From Serilophus lunatus (Eukaryota > Chordata > Aves > Passeriformes > Eurylaimidae): a stretch of DNA of 64,000 bases. The stretch's first letter is position 1; each line of letters begins with the position of its first letter. The DNA is taken from assembly GCA_013399895.1 (NCBI GenBank), contig VXBA01002851.1, positions 128,287-192,286 on the forward strand, read 5' to 3'. The position numbers and the translations under genes were made by a program. Under the pieces are notes generated by a model. That model saw only the letters and a program-made list of their open reading frames with translations. It had not been told where the DNA came from and made no database searches. Positions 11,104-25,165 of the stretch are shown here, in pieces.

Positions 11104-13851
11104 GTATGCATAAACTGCACTGACTAAACAACCTTATGCCTAACAATGCCAGGGATGTGCAATGAAATTTCAAAGTTTCACAGACATAAGGTCACTTACT
11201 CACATTTCCTTTCACTGCTGGAGCTATTGTGTAGTACATTCACTCTATGATCAAAGAATACTTCATAGACAAACTATTTGTCCTCATAATTTCCTCACAA
11301 GAAGCAGGTGAAACCAAATTTCTATCAAATAAAGCTTTGTCTCTGTTAAGTCACTTAAGCATTGTATTATCTGCCTGTCCCTTGTTGTCAGGCAATAATG
11401 TCATATAGTGCAGAGACAACTAAGCCCACAACGTTTTAAAAGTGACTACAGTTATCTCTGCAGTAAATAGTTTGGAGATAGGCAACTTAAAACCTGCGAA
11501 GATGCCTTCTTGTCAAAGGAGGAAAGTTATAATGGCAACGATTATATTGGCACTGTAATTAAAAGGAAGAATTAAGTCATCTATAAAAGTATATGTACTT
11601 CATCATTTAGCAGTAGTCTGTTGCAGTTTAACTTAGTGAAAGACAGCAAGCCATTGGTCACTGGCAGCATAATAGCCTCCCACAAAAAATAAGAATTGAG
11701 ATGTTCAAGGAAATCTGGGACCTGGGAAGAAGTTTCAGTGTGAGATAAAGTCATGAGAGAATTTAAAGTGCTTCACAACATGATTGGGTTTGATCCAGAC
11801 AAGTGTTTCCGGGTTATCAAACCAAACTTTTTAATGTCTATTGAATAAGACATTGTATCAAGTAACCAAATTAATTAGAAATAACCCAAATAGAACAAGA
11901 ATGAAGATGTGACAATTTTTTCTCCCCTAAATGCATATGTAACAAGGCACATTAGGAGAAATATCTTCAATTATTTTATTATTCAATTTGACTCAAATAC
12001 CTGAAATCAATTTTCTCACAATGTAAGACAATGGCAAGAAGTTTCAATTGCTTTTTACAGATGTAATAATTTCATTGTCGATTAAAGTGCAATGGTTGTG
12101 TGCCAAAAAAGTATAAGCAGAAAGTAAAAGTCACAAGACAAAAAAAAACAAACCACAGAAATAAGATTTTGAAGACATTCAAAACAATGAGAGTATATGT
12201 ATTCAGCCACATTGTTAAAGCAATTCAAAGTCAAAAATATAACACTGAAAATGTTTATAAACCTATGTCTTAACTTGTCCCCTGCAAAACCCATAATTTT
12301 GTACATTTTACAAACAAGATTTAAATACTTTCACAGAAAACAAATAATGTTAGCTTTCTCAGTACTTAAAAAATGTATGTGGAATAAGATAAAGGCAGAC
12401 AGGTTAATTGGGGGTTTTTTGAAGCAATGACTGGATTGTAAATTATATTTTAACCATATTCTTACAGCTGTGCAGTAGGTGCCACTGTTTTTGACAATCC
12501 TTAAAGTATTTTTGGCATCATAACAGCAGAACTTTTGAGTTTGCTCTGTCAGCATTAAGAGCCAACTGCTGAAAAGCTTTCAGTTGAGAAAAGATATAAA
12601 AGATTCTTTATTCCTCACAGAACTTTATGCCCTTTAAATTTTGTATTTCATAAATAGTCATTAGATTTAAAATTTCTACTTACTCCCAAACACTCACATT
12701 TAAGACATTTCACATGCACAACACTACTGTCCCTTTTAAACTAGAAAAGCACGAACTACTGAAAGCTAAGTATTTGAAAGTTGCAGGTACCTTAATCTTT
12801 CCAAAGATACAAAGTGTTCAGAAATAAGGTAGTAATTACATTAGTGCTGCCCCACTTTCAAATTTTTGGAGTACAGTAACTATTTCATCAAACTTAACAT
12901 TTTTGTTCAGTAGAAAAACAGTATATTATGTTTTTACCCCTCTCCATTTTCCTCACAGGTGTATTCTCTGGGAGTCTGTTATATTTGTGTGTTCCTACAC
13001 GTAGGGGTTAGGGTCCTGTTAGAGCTTAAATAAATATAGAGAACTTATTTGCAACAAATATCCTTTCTGAGGTTTGCAGAATGGCTGGTAACCATCTGTA
13101 TGTTTAAGACAAAATAATTTCAGTGAAAACACCGATTTATGATTTGTTTGTGCATACACAACAGATTGTACTTAGTAAACTTCATACAGTCTCCTTAAAC
13201 TCCTGATTTCTGACAGGCTAAAATCACAAAGAAACGTGCTAAGCTTCAGAAAACCACCACGAGCCAATCTTCACATCGTGCTTAATTACATCAGGGTTGT
13301 TAAAGCTGTGGTTCTTAAATCCCATCAAAATTCACCTACATTTTAAAACAGATCTAACAGTTGTTTTGAATGCTGAATAAGAAAAAGAGATCCTGCTAAT
13401 ACAAAAGTCGGTTATTTCACCTGAATTCAAGGAGAATTGTGTACGTTCACAGCACCCTTCCATCTTTCAAAGCTCCCCCAGCCACCCGTTCAGGACTAAA
13501 CCCCAAGTTTTATTACAACACGTTAAGAACAGTGATCCCATGACCAAGCATTAACCTGACTGACCGCTCTTCAAGGTGCTTCCCCCCCGCTCCCCACCCC
13601 AGGGTTGCAGCACCTTGCCCATGTCGGGAGGCACGTGAGGCGCAGTGCGGAAGGACAACAGTTCCAACACCAGAGGACAGCCTGCTCATTTGACTGAGCC
13701 CCTGGATTTATAGTGCACTTTCCACATAGCTTCCTTCCTCTTGCACTAGATTTCGAGTTCAAAAGCTGACAAATACACTTCCAGGAATCTTCTCTTCGGA
13801 GTAAAGATTTCCTTAAACTAGTTGGTTTTTCCCCCCCTTCTACATAAAGTC

Positions 13852-13982
13852 TCAAAGCGTTGCAAGAATTCTTGAAAATGAGATAATTAGTGTCAGTACT
13901 GTCTGTCCAACACCAAAGACAAGAGCTTCTAGTGGAGCCATATTCTTCCCTGCTACTCTGTAAATTCCAGCTACTGCAGCAC
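13852..13982 (-). CDS. TMEM170B: TMEM170B coding exon 3 with stop codon
   Basis: There are 131 coding bases. The acceptor is a pyrimidine-rich tract ending TTCCTAG before 13982. The exon completes Ser90 and encodes residues 91-132, starting AAVAGIYRVAGKNMAPLEAL and ending FSRILATL, then TGA at 13854-13852. It holds the third membrane span. The exon continues without an obvious boundary into AT-rich DNA to the left, consistent with a long terminal exon. Confidence 0.97.
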
Positions 13983-16900
13983 CTAGGAATCACAAGAAAA
14001 ACAATGATCAAATCACAGAAAAAACAAAGGTTGAAATATATGACAGGTTATTTACTGTGTCTATGCATCAGCTATTTATAGAACATTACCAAACACAGTA
14101 TTATATCATGACATTATAAAATTATCAGCCTTGGTTGTATTTCCCTTCAGGAATGATTTTCCCAATAAGTTTTCCACCATCAATCTGATTTAGAGAAAAC
14201 TAATCTTGGTATTTCCCTGTAGACATCTTCAAATATTTCTTTTTACATTTTTGCCTTGTGCCAGTTTGAAAAGGTAGCAAAATAATCCTCTAAAATGCAA
14301 ATGTACACCTGGGATGTCATGGAGCACATGCCTGAGAAAGATGAGTCCTTGCATCCATCAAAAAACCCACAAAACATGCTAATGATGAATAATATTTTCT
14401 GCTCAATTTTCTGAGTATTTTAAGAATGGTAAAATGTTTATTCAAAAAAAGAAATACTGGCCCAAAACTTGACTGTAGACATTCAGTATGTATGGTCTCA
14501 GATGCTATCTAGTCATAACTACATGCTTTCAGAGATCACAGAGGATGCTTAAGACTCAAAGAAAACCGAAAAGCCAACACAATTTTTTTCTTAAATAGGA
14601 AAGAGTTAAAAAAAACAACCTGAATTTTTGTTTTGTTTTGCACAGTCACTAACAGGAATAGTCTGCTGAAGTGATGAAAAACCTGTTAGTGACACAGCAA
14701 TACATTGAGTTCCAACAGATTTTCTGAAAGTACATTCTGTATCTGAATAATTTGACATCTTCAAAAAGTAACGCCTCATTTTTACAAAATTTTTAGGAAG
14801 AGTAGAATTCACTAATAATTTTGGCCATAACAGTACTTACAAACACTATTAATCAGATTGTTAGGCAAATCTGGGGTTAATTTATTTTTTATTATTGTTT
14901 AAAAACAAAACACAGACAAACCCCCCTAAACATATTCTGTAAAGTATATTCTGTCAGAAATATCTCACCAGAAGGCTAACTTATGGTATTTCACTCAGCT
15001 CCCTTGCACAAGCTTTTCCATTTGTTCCTTGGCTAGCTTCTGTCAAAACCCAAAAGAGATCCTTTAAACTGAGCCCAATATTGAAATTATAATTACTTTT
15101 GTAGTTGACCTCTCAAAGTGGATTCAAGTTGGCCAAATATGCATCCCAGAATTTGGCACTGTTAGTTACTCAATAACAGAAATGCTGAGCTTCTTGAGAA
15201 AACACTGAGATATTCTGGAAAATATCCATAATAAACCAATAAAACACTGGTAGTTTGCTAATTATGTCTTATTACTCAAATAACAGTGGGCAATACAACC
15301 TGTAATGCATAACCCAGAACAGCTGGTATACTGCCAAGGTATGCTACAACAGGCTGCCAGCAGGGGAAATGAGAATGTCACCAAAATGGACTGTGCTGGA
15401 CAGGAGGAAGCACAAACACTTCTGGATTATATACAGCTAAAATCCTTGCCTTAAGCTGCTAAAGTGGGTTTTCTTGGTTGTTGTGGTTCTGTTGAGTTCC
15501 GTGGTTTTGGGTTTGCGTTTTTTTTGTTGGGTTTTTTTTTTTTTTGTTGGGGAGTTGATTTTTAATGTATCTCCTGCTATTTTATAAAAAAGGTATTAAA
15601 AATTTACTATCATTAAACTCTGTGATTTTTCAAAGCTTAGAAACAGGCATCTCCTGCTTTTTTATATGCTGGTAAAGAAATCCCAGAAGGCCAAAAAGTT
15701 GGAAAGGTCTACCTGAGCAAAATGAAACTTGCATTATCTAATAATCTATACTGCCTTCATTCACCTACACAAACAATGCAGGAAACTGAAAATATAACGT
15801 AGAAGTTGAAGTCAGATTGCTTTTTCAATTTCCTGAGCACTAGACCGGGCATATTTAACCAACTAACACTTTAACTTGCATCTCTCAGCTGGCAACACAA
15901 TAACTATTAAAAATCCTCTCTAATACTTGATCACCATAATTTGTCTGCAGAAGCTCCTCACAGAATTGTTTCAGGATGAAACAACCCTGTTTTGGCCAGA
16001 AACAAGAAATACCTGAAAGTAAATATACTTGGCTAACCAAGTTGCAATGCTCTGTGCAAAACCTTTGGGAATAGCACGACAAGTCTGCAGCCTGAGCTTA
16101 GAGAAATTCTCAGATGAATTTGCACATAAACAGGACACCTTACTTGCTAAAGGCTTTCACCTGCAAAATTGGATGTCAAAAATACAACTGTGTTGCTCCT
16201 CTTTTTATGCATAAATAAAAGACACACAGTGCTTCCATTTGAGAAGTGATCCTGAACCTTCCTCACCACAGAAAGCTGTGAAAGTCTCTGCTTGGATATT
16301 CCAGCATCACATTTCCTAACTCCAGTTCTTCAAAAATGCTCATGCACGGTGGTCCTTGTAACAGGCCACTGCCATTTTAATCATAAGACAAAAATCAGCA
16401 TAACATAAAACGTAAGACACTCAACTGGTTCCATCTCACCGTAGCAAAAAAACCCCAAAATGTAGAGTTATACTGAACTATAATATGTTAGGTGGTAGAC
16501 ATTCTAGGCTGAGAAATACATAGCAATTAATACAACCTTTTAAGGAAGTCTTAAGTGAAACTTCTCATGAAACTTGCATTTTTAATTAACCTTGAGAAAC
16601 CAAGAGGCAAGAAGGAATTTCAGTAGCAATAAGAAATAATCTGTCCCAAATCATCCACGAACGTGTCCAAAGCTGGAATAGCACTATTCTGATAATCTGG
16701 GAAATACACAGAAAAACAGGGATGACAGGCAGGAAGACTTGCCTACAGACTATAGGATGGCTGCAAGATTTACAGTTCCTTACCCCTAAAGGCCTTTCAA
16801 GTTAAGCCATCTTGTCAGCAGCACTGAAGATCTTTGGGGCAGAAAGTACTGCTCAGTTAGCACAGCTAACTGTTAACCATTCAATACATTGATTGGGATA

Positions 16901-19900
16901 TTGAGAACTCCTTACCAGCATCGTTTCAGACAATGAAGCAAACGCTTTGTTCCTGCAAAAACAATACTATTTTCCCCCTTCCCTCAACAGAAAACTCACT
17001 GTGCTCCCACTTGCTTGGGAAAGCTATTTATAAGTTAGATAAATGTAGCTGGATGTGATAAAGCCAAAGTCCAAATAAAGTCTCTTAAAGGCTTTATGGC
17101 ATGTATTTCAGTACTGACATGGACAATGGAATTTCTAAGGAAAGATGGAAAAGCAGTATCTGATACCAATAACTCTAGATGAAAACAGATAAACAGCATT
17201 TCCTCAAGACATTCTTGGCGACTTGGTCACCCGTTATACTCAGTCAGGTGTGAACACTTCTGCACTTTACTACATAAAACACTCCTGCTTCCTGCATGTT
17301 CTAATCGTGAACACAGGTTTTTAATGATAGCCCTGTGAACCTTTCACCATTGCAGCTTTAAGAGAAAAATGGTTGCATCTTATCTGTGGACACAATGTGA
17401 AGCAATAAAAAATGTATCTTGAGTGGTAGGCATTAGGCAAACACCATAAGCAACTCTGTAACAGATGCCCTCCAAACAGTCCTTTACTTAGGACATCAGC
17501 AGAGCCTATTGTCTTTTGGGGGAGGGAGGGGTTTGGGATGGAGGGGAGGAGGGAATAATCCTTAATAAACAATTAATAATTCACTAAAAAAACCTTTTTT
17601 TTTTTTCTTTTTAGAAGTTAGATGTAAAATAAAAAAGAAAAGAGAACCCAACAAGAAACCCCAAACAAAACAAAACAAAAGGCAGACTTACTGGTTATCA
17701 TTGCTCCAGTTATAGAACCCAGAAATCCAATGCTGACCACAATGACAGAGATTAGCCTCCCCTGCCTATGCCTCTGCAGCATCACAAACATTAATACTCC
17801 CACAGCACCATGGACAAAGAGAGAGGAGAAGAGAGCCCAGAGGAAAACCCAGTACCACATCTCTGAAAGAAAGCAGTCAAATAAAGGGTTAATTTATTTG
17901 GGTAGAAAACAACTTTACAGGTAAGAAACTTTAAAACATTGCATATAATCAACAGCAAGAGGAAAGCAATACCGATTTCCACCTTAAAAGTAACACATGT
18001 GACACCATCAGCATACGCTCAAGTTCCCCTCCTCCTTTCAGCAGTCTATCTATTATTATAAAAATTATTAAAAGGATTCTGGCAAAAATCTTAATTCAGA
18101 TGTATTTTTGTAAGAAGTCACAATTCCTTTAATGGTTTCTTTAAACAGTGTTATTTGCAATTTCTTAGTAGGCATTGTGACTACTTGTGCAGAATGAGAT
18201 ATTCTTTGGCACAAAGACTGAATGAGGAAAAAGTCAAAATTGTTTTGGGGATTTGGACTTGTTTTGTTGGCAAGTTTTTATTTTGAGAAAGGTGTGGAGT
18301 TTTTTTGTTGTTGCTCACCCTCATCCCATCAATAAGAGACAGCAACAGGTAACATCAAATGGGAAAACTGAGATTAAATACTTCAGTTTATCTACCTAGG
18401 AGCTGTAATAGAATGTTCCATCAAATTGGCTTCAAAGGCACAAACAAAAACACTACAACTTTGTCAAGAAATTTTAACACATCCAACTCCCTACATCTAA
18501 TTGCTTAGCACAGAAAAGAGAGAGGTAGTCACTATTATTTAAATTACTAAACAAGGACACGAGACTGTGTGGAGCACAAACGCTTCTTTGAAGAATGGCA
18601 GACAGGATGATCACCTGCAAAGAAAAGAGCTGGAACCACCAGTGAAGCCACAAAATAATTCAAGAACCTTTCTCGTGTGGTGGCAATTTCTTAAAAGCTT
18701 TCACTATAAATCAAAAGGGTAGGAAAATAATAAAAAAGAGTCCTTTTTTTTTAAGTTAACTACACCAGGTATCATCACCAGGTCATCACAGAATTCAGCA
18801 AATTGGGGTACATATTCCTGATGGACATAATTCCATGACATTATCATTAATTCAGAGTTTTTGCTGCAGTTCCCCTTCAAAAAAAGAACAAAAAAGCTCA
18901 GCTTCTTTACAACAGTAGGATACTTATTGTTTATGAGGTGAATTTTTATTAATGCAGCTTGAGTCACACCAGCTATTCAAGCAAAAATACAAACCAATTA
19001 GCTAAAAATACCGAGCAGCACAAAACACACTGTGAAAAGATGCTGAGAATGAATGGTTCCTACACAATAACCACAGTCCTATGAGTCTAGTGTCAATAAC
19101 ATACATATATCCCTACCAAACATACAGAGTTTAAGCTTTTTCATTTAGCAGTACTTTAAGAGGACACTCAATCCCTCTCCTTTCACACAGATATGAAAGA
19201 CAAAACTATGCCCAAGGACGTACAGCTCCTCTAAATCCTGGTAACCAAGAGGCTCTTTTAAGAGAGAAGCAAGGAAAGTGGGTGGTAAATCTACATTCAA
19301 TGAACACTTCAGCTGTAGTTCAAGGTGTAACTTTGCTTTCTGAGTGCCTGCATGTATGCACACATATACTGAGGGCGGCTTGAAGCAGCTCTCCTGAGGA
19401 TCCTCCATCCCTTCACTCCAAGCTGGGTCTCAAAAATCTATGCAAAAGGATAATAACCATGGTACTGTTCCACTAAATGTCTCATTATTCTTAGAAGCTA
19501 TTCTGACAGAACAGTGGCAAGAATGTCAAGCAGTCGTTTCACAGACACCCAACAAACCCCCTCACTAACATCAACAAAAACTGACTGCTGATCTAATCTG
19601 CTGTGGTCATGGATAGTGTGAGAGGGCAACCTCTCCTGCAGTCCTAGCAGGCCTTGTCCATTACTAGCTCAGCTTGGGTGTTCCCATTGTTTTATTCCAG
19701 TGGAAGCACATAAGCAAGAAGATTAGCCAAAGGATCTACCAGTATAGAACCTGGCCACCCTCCCAAACCTACTGTTAGATAATAGGGGAATAAACCTTAG
19801 GACCAAACTAAACTGGACCAAGAAACTCTGCTGGACTATGACTCTTTTACAAACACTATCATACCCTGTAACTTCCACAGGGTTTGGTAGGCACTGCATC

Positions 19901-22900
19901 ACCTTTTAGGAAATTGGTGCTTTGGGTCATTTTCAAGCCTCACCAGGTAGAAAAAAAAATAAAAATCCAGTCTTAGGAAGACTTACCAGGATGACTGTAT
20001 TTTTAGAAGAAAATGAAAGCTTATGGAAAGGCTAACTACCCTCCTGTAGCTAAGAAACCAAAAATATTTACAAAACCTTACACAACAAAATAGCTCCATA
20101 GTGAGTAACTATCTTTGGCCTTATTTATATTTCCAGTAAGGATCAAGGAAAACTAGTGTCACCCCTCACTTTATATTTAGGATAGGAGGCATGAGAATAG
20201 AACCAGTACCAAATGTCCTGTTGGCTAAAGGAATATAAACTTCAGTACTTTAGTACACACTTTCATCTCCTACTTGTTAAAAGCAACACACAAACTGAAT
20301 CCACTGAAAAGGAAATTAGAGAACATTGTTTGACATAAATGAAGCTGGAGCTTTGTTAAACTATAACCTCCCTTCATTAAAACATCACCTAGGTCTTAGA
20401 AGTTGAAACAGGACAAATTGTTTTGGAGCACCATCCCTAGGAAAGGCAGGAAGAGTTATCCTTTCTTATCATCCTTTATTTACTCTTTTTATGCCTTCTA
20501 CTTCAACACACTCACTTATTTACTTCTGCTTGTTAACTGGGTGAGTGATGAAGCCAACCAAGTATGTTGTTTAGCACGCATGAACAAGATAAGGGGGAGA
20601 GCCAATCTTTTAAACAAACTAGAGGAGACTTCAAGTTCCATAAATCTAGAGGACAATGAAAACATTCTTATCCTGACATGTTGAGGACAGAGAATTACAC
20701 ATTTCACATTCTATAAAATTCAGTATCATGTAAACCTTGAATCATGATGAGAGATGCCTCAAAAGAAGCATGTTAGAGTAACACTGAAAGTGTTGGGTTG
20801 GGGGTAACATCAAGAGATGCCACTAGAGAAAGAGAATGTGGACCTCTGTACACACATGGTCAAGACATCATTTCTTCAAAAATGACCGAGTAGTTTAATT
20901 GTTGAGTTGGCCTGCAACATCTATAAGGAAGAGGAAGTGAGACTGAAGTGTCTTAAGAACAGGCTGGTAAAACAATTTATGTCCTATATACTGAGAGATA
21001 CTTCAAGCAGCATAACCTTATGAACATAATCATCTCTGTTACCTTGATAAGAAAAGCACAGTCGAGTCTCAGTGCTTGTGTAGCTATGCTAATTGGCCTG
21101 CTCTTTCAACGATATGAGCTGCACACCCCAAGTGTTTTGCTGTTCTGGTGGTAACGTCTGAGCTGTATCTGACAGAGAGTTTCAAATACTAACCTAGACT
21201 CAGTTTATTTAGTTGTGCCCTCACAGAGCTTCCCTAAAGAGACACAAATAGTAAATAAAACAGTAAATAATTTTTTAAAAAAAATTTGCAACTTCCTTTG
21301 CTTGACCCAAAGAAAGTTTTAGAGCTCACTTTGAGTGTATCCAAATCGCTTTAAGTCACCAAAACATGCCATGTGTGTATAAAAACTCCACAGTTCCTAC
21401 AGAAATACAGGGAAGTAGAGAAGGCCTAGTACTTACCAGCTTACAATCACAGTGACATTCAATCTATTGTATAGATGTCACAGCTTTTCTTATAAGAACA
21501 ACTGAGATCCATTTTTTACGTTTATTTAAAATTCTTAGCACTTAAACACTATCTTAAACCTTATTTTCAATTTATGTTCCTTTCCACTGGTTTGCCTTAG
21601 ATGAAGATCTTTTCTTCTACTAGTAAAGCTGCAAGTCTGAAATAACTTGTAATTAATGCCCAATCACAGCAGTTTTAGAATAATTTTGTTAATTTTGATA
21701 TTTATGCATATCAGATACATATCCTAGATACATTATGCTCATGTCCTATAGACACACATGATCTATATAAATGTAGGTATACACCACCTTAAACATTAGA
21801 AAGAGTTTTTAAAGTATGTTAAAGATAACATTCATATCACTTCCAATTTATCAACACTTGAAGTTGCCCTCCAACAGCTTCATCTTACACAAATAAAAAC
21901 GCAAAGTCAGTTCAAAGTAGATAAATGCTAACATTTTCAAATACTATCTAAATATATGAACATTCCGTCCTACTGCCACTCAGCTTCAGTAAACAGAGTA
22001 CCTCCTTAGTCATTCATCTTCAGCACTTTTCCTCTAGTTCTTAGCTTGTTTTGTCAGATGAATAATGATGGCCTATAACATTTCATAAATCAAAAAGTGA
22101 TTATTCCAAACCAAAATCTCTCTCAATCCAGACCCACATACCCACCTACCACTAAAAGCTACAGAGTTAAGCAATAAGTGTCTGTACTATGAATAAAAAA
22201 ATACAAATTTATGTCAACGAGGTAGCACGTTAAATTTGAAATTAAAAACCCAATGATGTTATATTCCTGTAGATTTATAAATTCAAAGAACTTAGGTGAA
22301 ATGATAGCATAGTATACCAGCAACCACAACTCAGCTCTTTATGTGCTATATTTTCTTTCTTCAGCACCAGTTCCTTTCTTTAATTACTGTATTAACTGGT
22401 ACTTTCAAAGTTAACAGAACCATACAGTCAGTAGTTTGGATGTACCAACGCTTTTGCTGCTTTAAGTGGGAGAGAAGCACTTTGCTGAAGAGCATTTAAA
22501 TCTTAAATTACACACTAAGTAACAGGATAGGGGACAAAGACAATCCAGAGAATCAGGGACTAATAAGTACAGGATGGAGCTTTTGAGCTTCTATCAGTAG
22601 AAATATTTCCAAGTTCTTGGTTATGGAAGTAACTTAAGAATGTATTTTACTGGGTACTCAAAGTGGGATTTTTGCCTTTTTTTTTTTCAGTCCCAATTCA
22701 GCTACTCTCTGACTTGATCCAGCAAACCCTGATCTACCACTAACCCTAAAACACAACTAGATGATCTTGGAGGTCTCTTCCAACCTTGTGATTCTGTGAT
22801 TCTGTGAAGGTGTCCTTGGGATTTAATGGAGGAGGTAAAACGACCTCATCCATGGTTAGGGCCTTACCTCTGCCTCCCAGGTGAGAACAGGAAAATAGGA

Positions 22901-25125
22901 AGCAAGTACATCCCGGTGGTGGGCTTAGGTTCAGCTACAATGAACAATGCTTGCAGCGTCAGCTGTCACAGAGGTATGTGTATATGGCAGGAATGAAATT
23001 ATATGTGGTCTCCTGGGTTTTTGTGGCCTTATATGAAAGACAGGATTTCTTTTTTATGTTGAACCTGAATCAGCTATATGGTATAAAAATAATCGTTCAG
23101 CTTCTAAGGGGAAAAAGAACCTACCAAAATCGAACTGTTAGGATTTGAAGCATCCCTTGTTTAAGCTTGACTTCCTATCAGGTCCCTGTTGAAAGTTTCA
23201 GAGAATTAATATATCTTTAGGAAGGATGCTCATAAAATTTCGTGACTTGTTTGTGCAAACATGATCACCATGGTTTATTTAAACAAGATACATTTTTAGT
23301 TGTGCAACTTAAAAGCCCACAACTTTGGGTCCAAAAGTAAACACAAGGCAGTCTTGAATATTCAGGGAACATTGTATATTAATGAACTTCTTTTCCCAGT
23401 ACTCTAGAGAAGTTTCTTTATAGAAATGCAAAAGGGAAAGAATTAAGTAGTCAAACAAGGGAAACTCATTCACACACCTATTTTCTCAGCAGGAAAAACA
23501 GAATTTCTGGTTTTAAAAAAAGTTTATTTTGATAAGTAGTTAGGAAGCATTTGTGCAAGTCATTCAGCTTTTCGTTAATATGAATTATTATGTCAATATA
23601 TATTATGTTATATAGAAGATTTTAAGTCTAGTGAAAGTCATGGACTGTTGACAGTCCATAACAACATTCAGCTCAACTGTTTATGGCTTGAAGAAGAACC
23701 TGTACTTAAGCACCAATTCAGAATCCAACGACACTATGATGGATAAGCCAGTATTTTTCATAGTCTTTAAACAGAAAAAACATTTCACATTAAAAATATC
23801 CCATGCAACCCCTCATTATATTGCAAAAGCACTGAGAAACAAGCTGTTTTGCTTATTTAACTCTCAGCGCTGAATTTCATACAAACACCCGCCTTGCATA
23901 ATGGCCTGATAAGAAAAACTTTATCAAAGATGTCTGGAACGAAGAAAAGTTAAATCCATTGTGAATTTTTTCCTTTAAGAGTACAAGATGTATTTTTAGA
24001 GCAGGTATGCAAAAATACAACTCAGAAAGTGAGTTGTATTAGAGTGCTACCACTGGAAACTTTAACTATCAGACACACATTAAAAAGTTCGCAGATCAAA
24101 TAAATAAAAAGTATCCTGAAAGTTAAAAGAACACTAAGGATAATAAACTCCAAGATGATCAACTTTCTGTTGCTACAGCTTCAGCTACTCTCTATTTTCA
24201 AGATACTTCTTCCAACTTTAAAAGATTTAAAAAATAAGAATAAATCTATCAATCATTACTACAGACTGAAAAAAAAGTCATAACATTCTTTCATAAATAT
24301 TTAAAACATACACCCCTTACTCAAAATTTCCCACTAATCTGTCACCACCTATCATACTCCTATACCAAGCAGACAGAATTTACTCAGTTAGATCTCTGCT
24401 ATTCATACCAAATCCCTACTTATTCAGATCTGGAAGCTTACACTTTACTTTACACCCAGACAGAATAAGAAATTATAAGATACTACTCTCTGCTGTTTGC
24501 CTTGGCTCTCACCGTAGCACACACCCGTTTTTCAGCATGAGATCGAGCAGAAAAAAAGTCTGTTCTTGCCAAAGGTCCCTCTCCTAACAGAGGATGAGGA
24601 CTCTACTCTACTTTGGCTCACAAAATTTTGTTTTGTTAACAGCTTAGTCTTTAAGAATTCCTGATGCTTATGATTACATCTATTTGTCAGAAAATATCTG
24701 CCGCTTCATTCACTCTCACAGCTCTCATTGTCCACAGGTATATTTGGCGTGTGTGGAGGGGGGGGGTGGGAAGTCCCTGACTCTTCACATTCATTTTTAT
24801 GGGTTTTGGATTGGATTTCTGCAGCTCCCTGTCAAATGCCAATGAGCAAACCCAACCACCCCCACAAGCATACTCCAGGCTTCCATACCTATTTATTCAC
24901 TCACACACACACTTCCCGCAACACTTTACTCACGCACAGGTACCCACCCCTCCATCCCCCCCGCAAACACACACCCTACAAGACAAGCCTGCTTTTATTA
25001 AACACAGACATGTCAAAGTGAGCCAACACATCCCCCCTCCCATTCCCTTCGCACGCGCGGGCAGTAGCACACACTGGGCACCCACACCCCAGTCCTCGCA
25101 GCACCCAGATCCCTCCCGCTTCCCT

Positions 25126-25165
<40 letters not shown>

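Larger units (their letters stand above)
5670..13851 (-). other. TMEM170B: candidate long 3' UTR of TMEM170B
   Basis: To the left of the TGA, the minus strand runs about 8 kb with no recognisable coding exon and strongly AT-rich, UTR-like composition. It has scattered AATAAA hexamers, and UGUA motifs cluster near 5.70-5.88 kb just before the AATAAA at 5691-5686. Mammalian TMEM170B transcripts are, to my knowledge, also long in this region. The true 3' end cannot be fixed from sequence alone; earlier signals exist, for example near 13.51 and 12.61 kb. CR1 elements occupy about 8.4-10.67 kb. Confidence 0.45.

Noticed and set aside
23640..23659. Hairpin considered as a microRNA precursor
   Set aside because: The stem is only 8 bp and does not extend; precursors need about 25-30 bp of stem.
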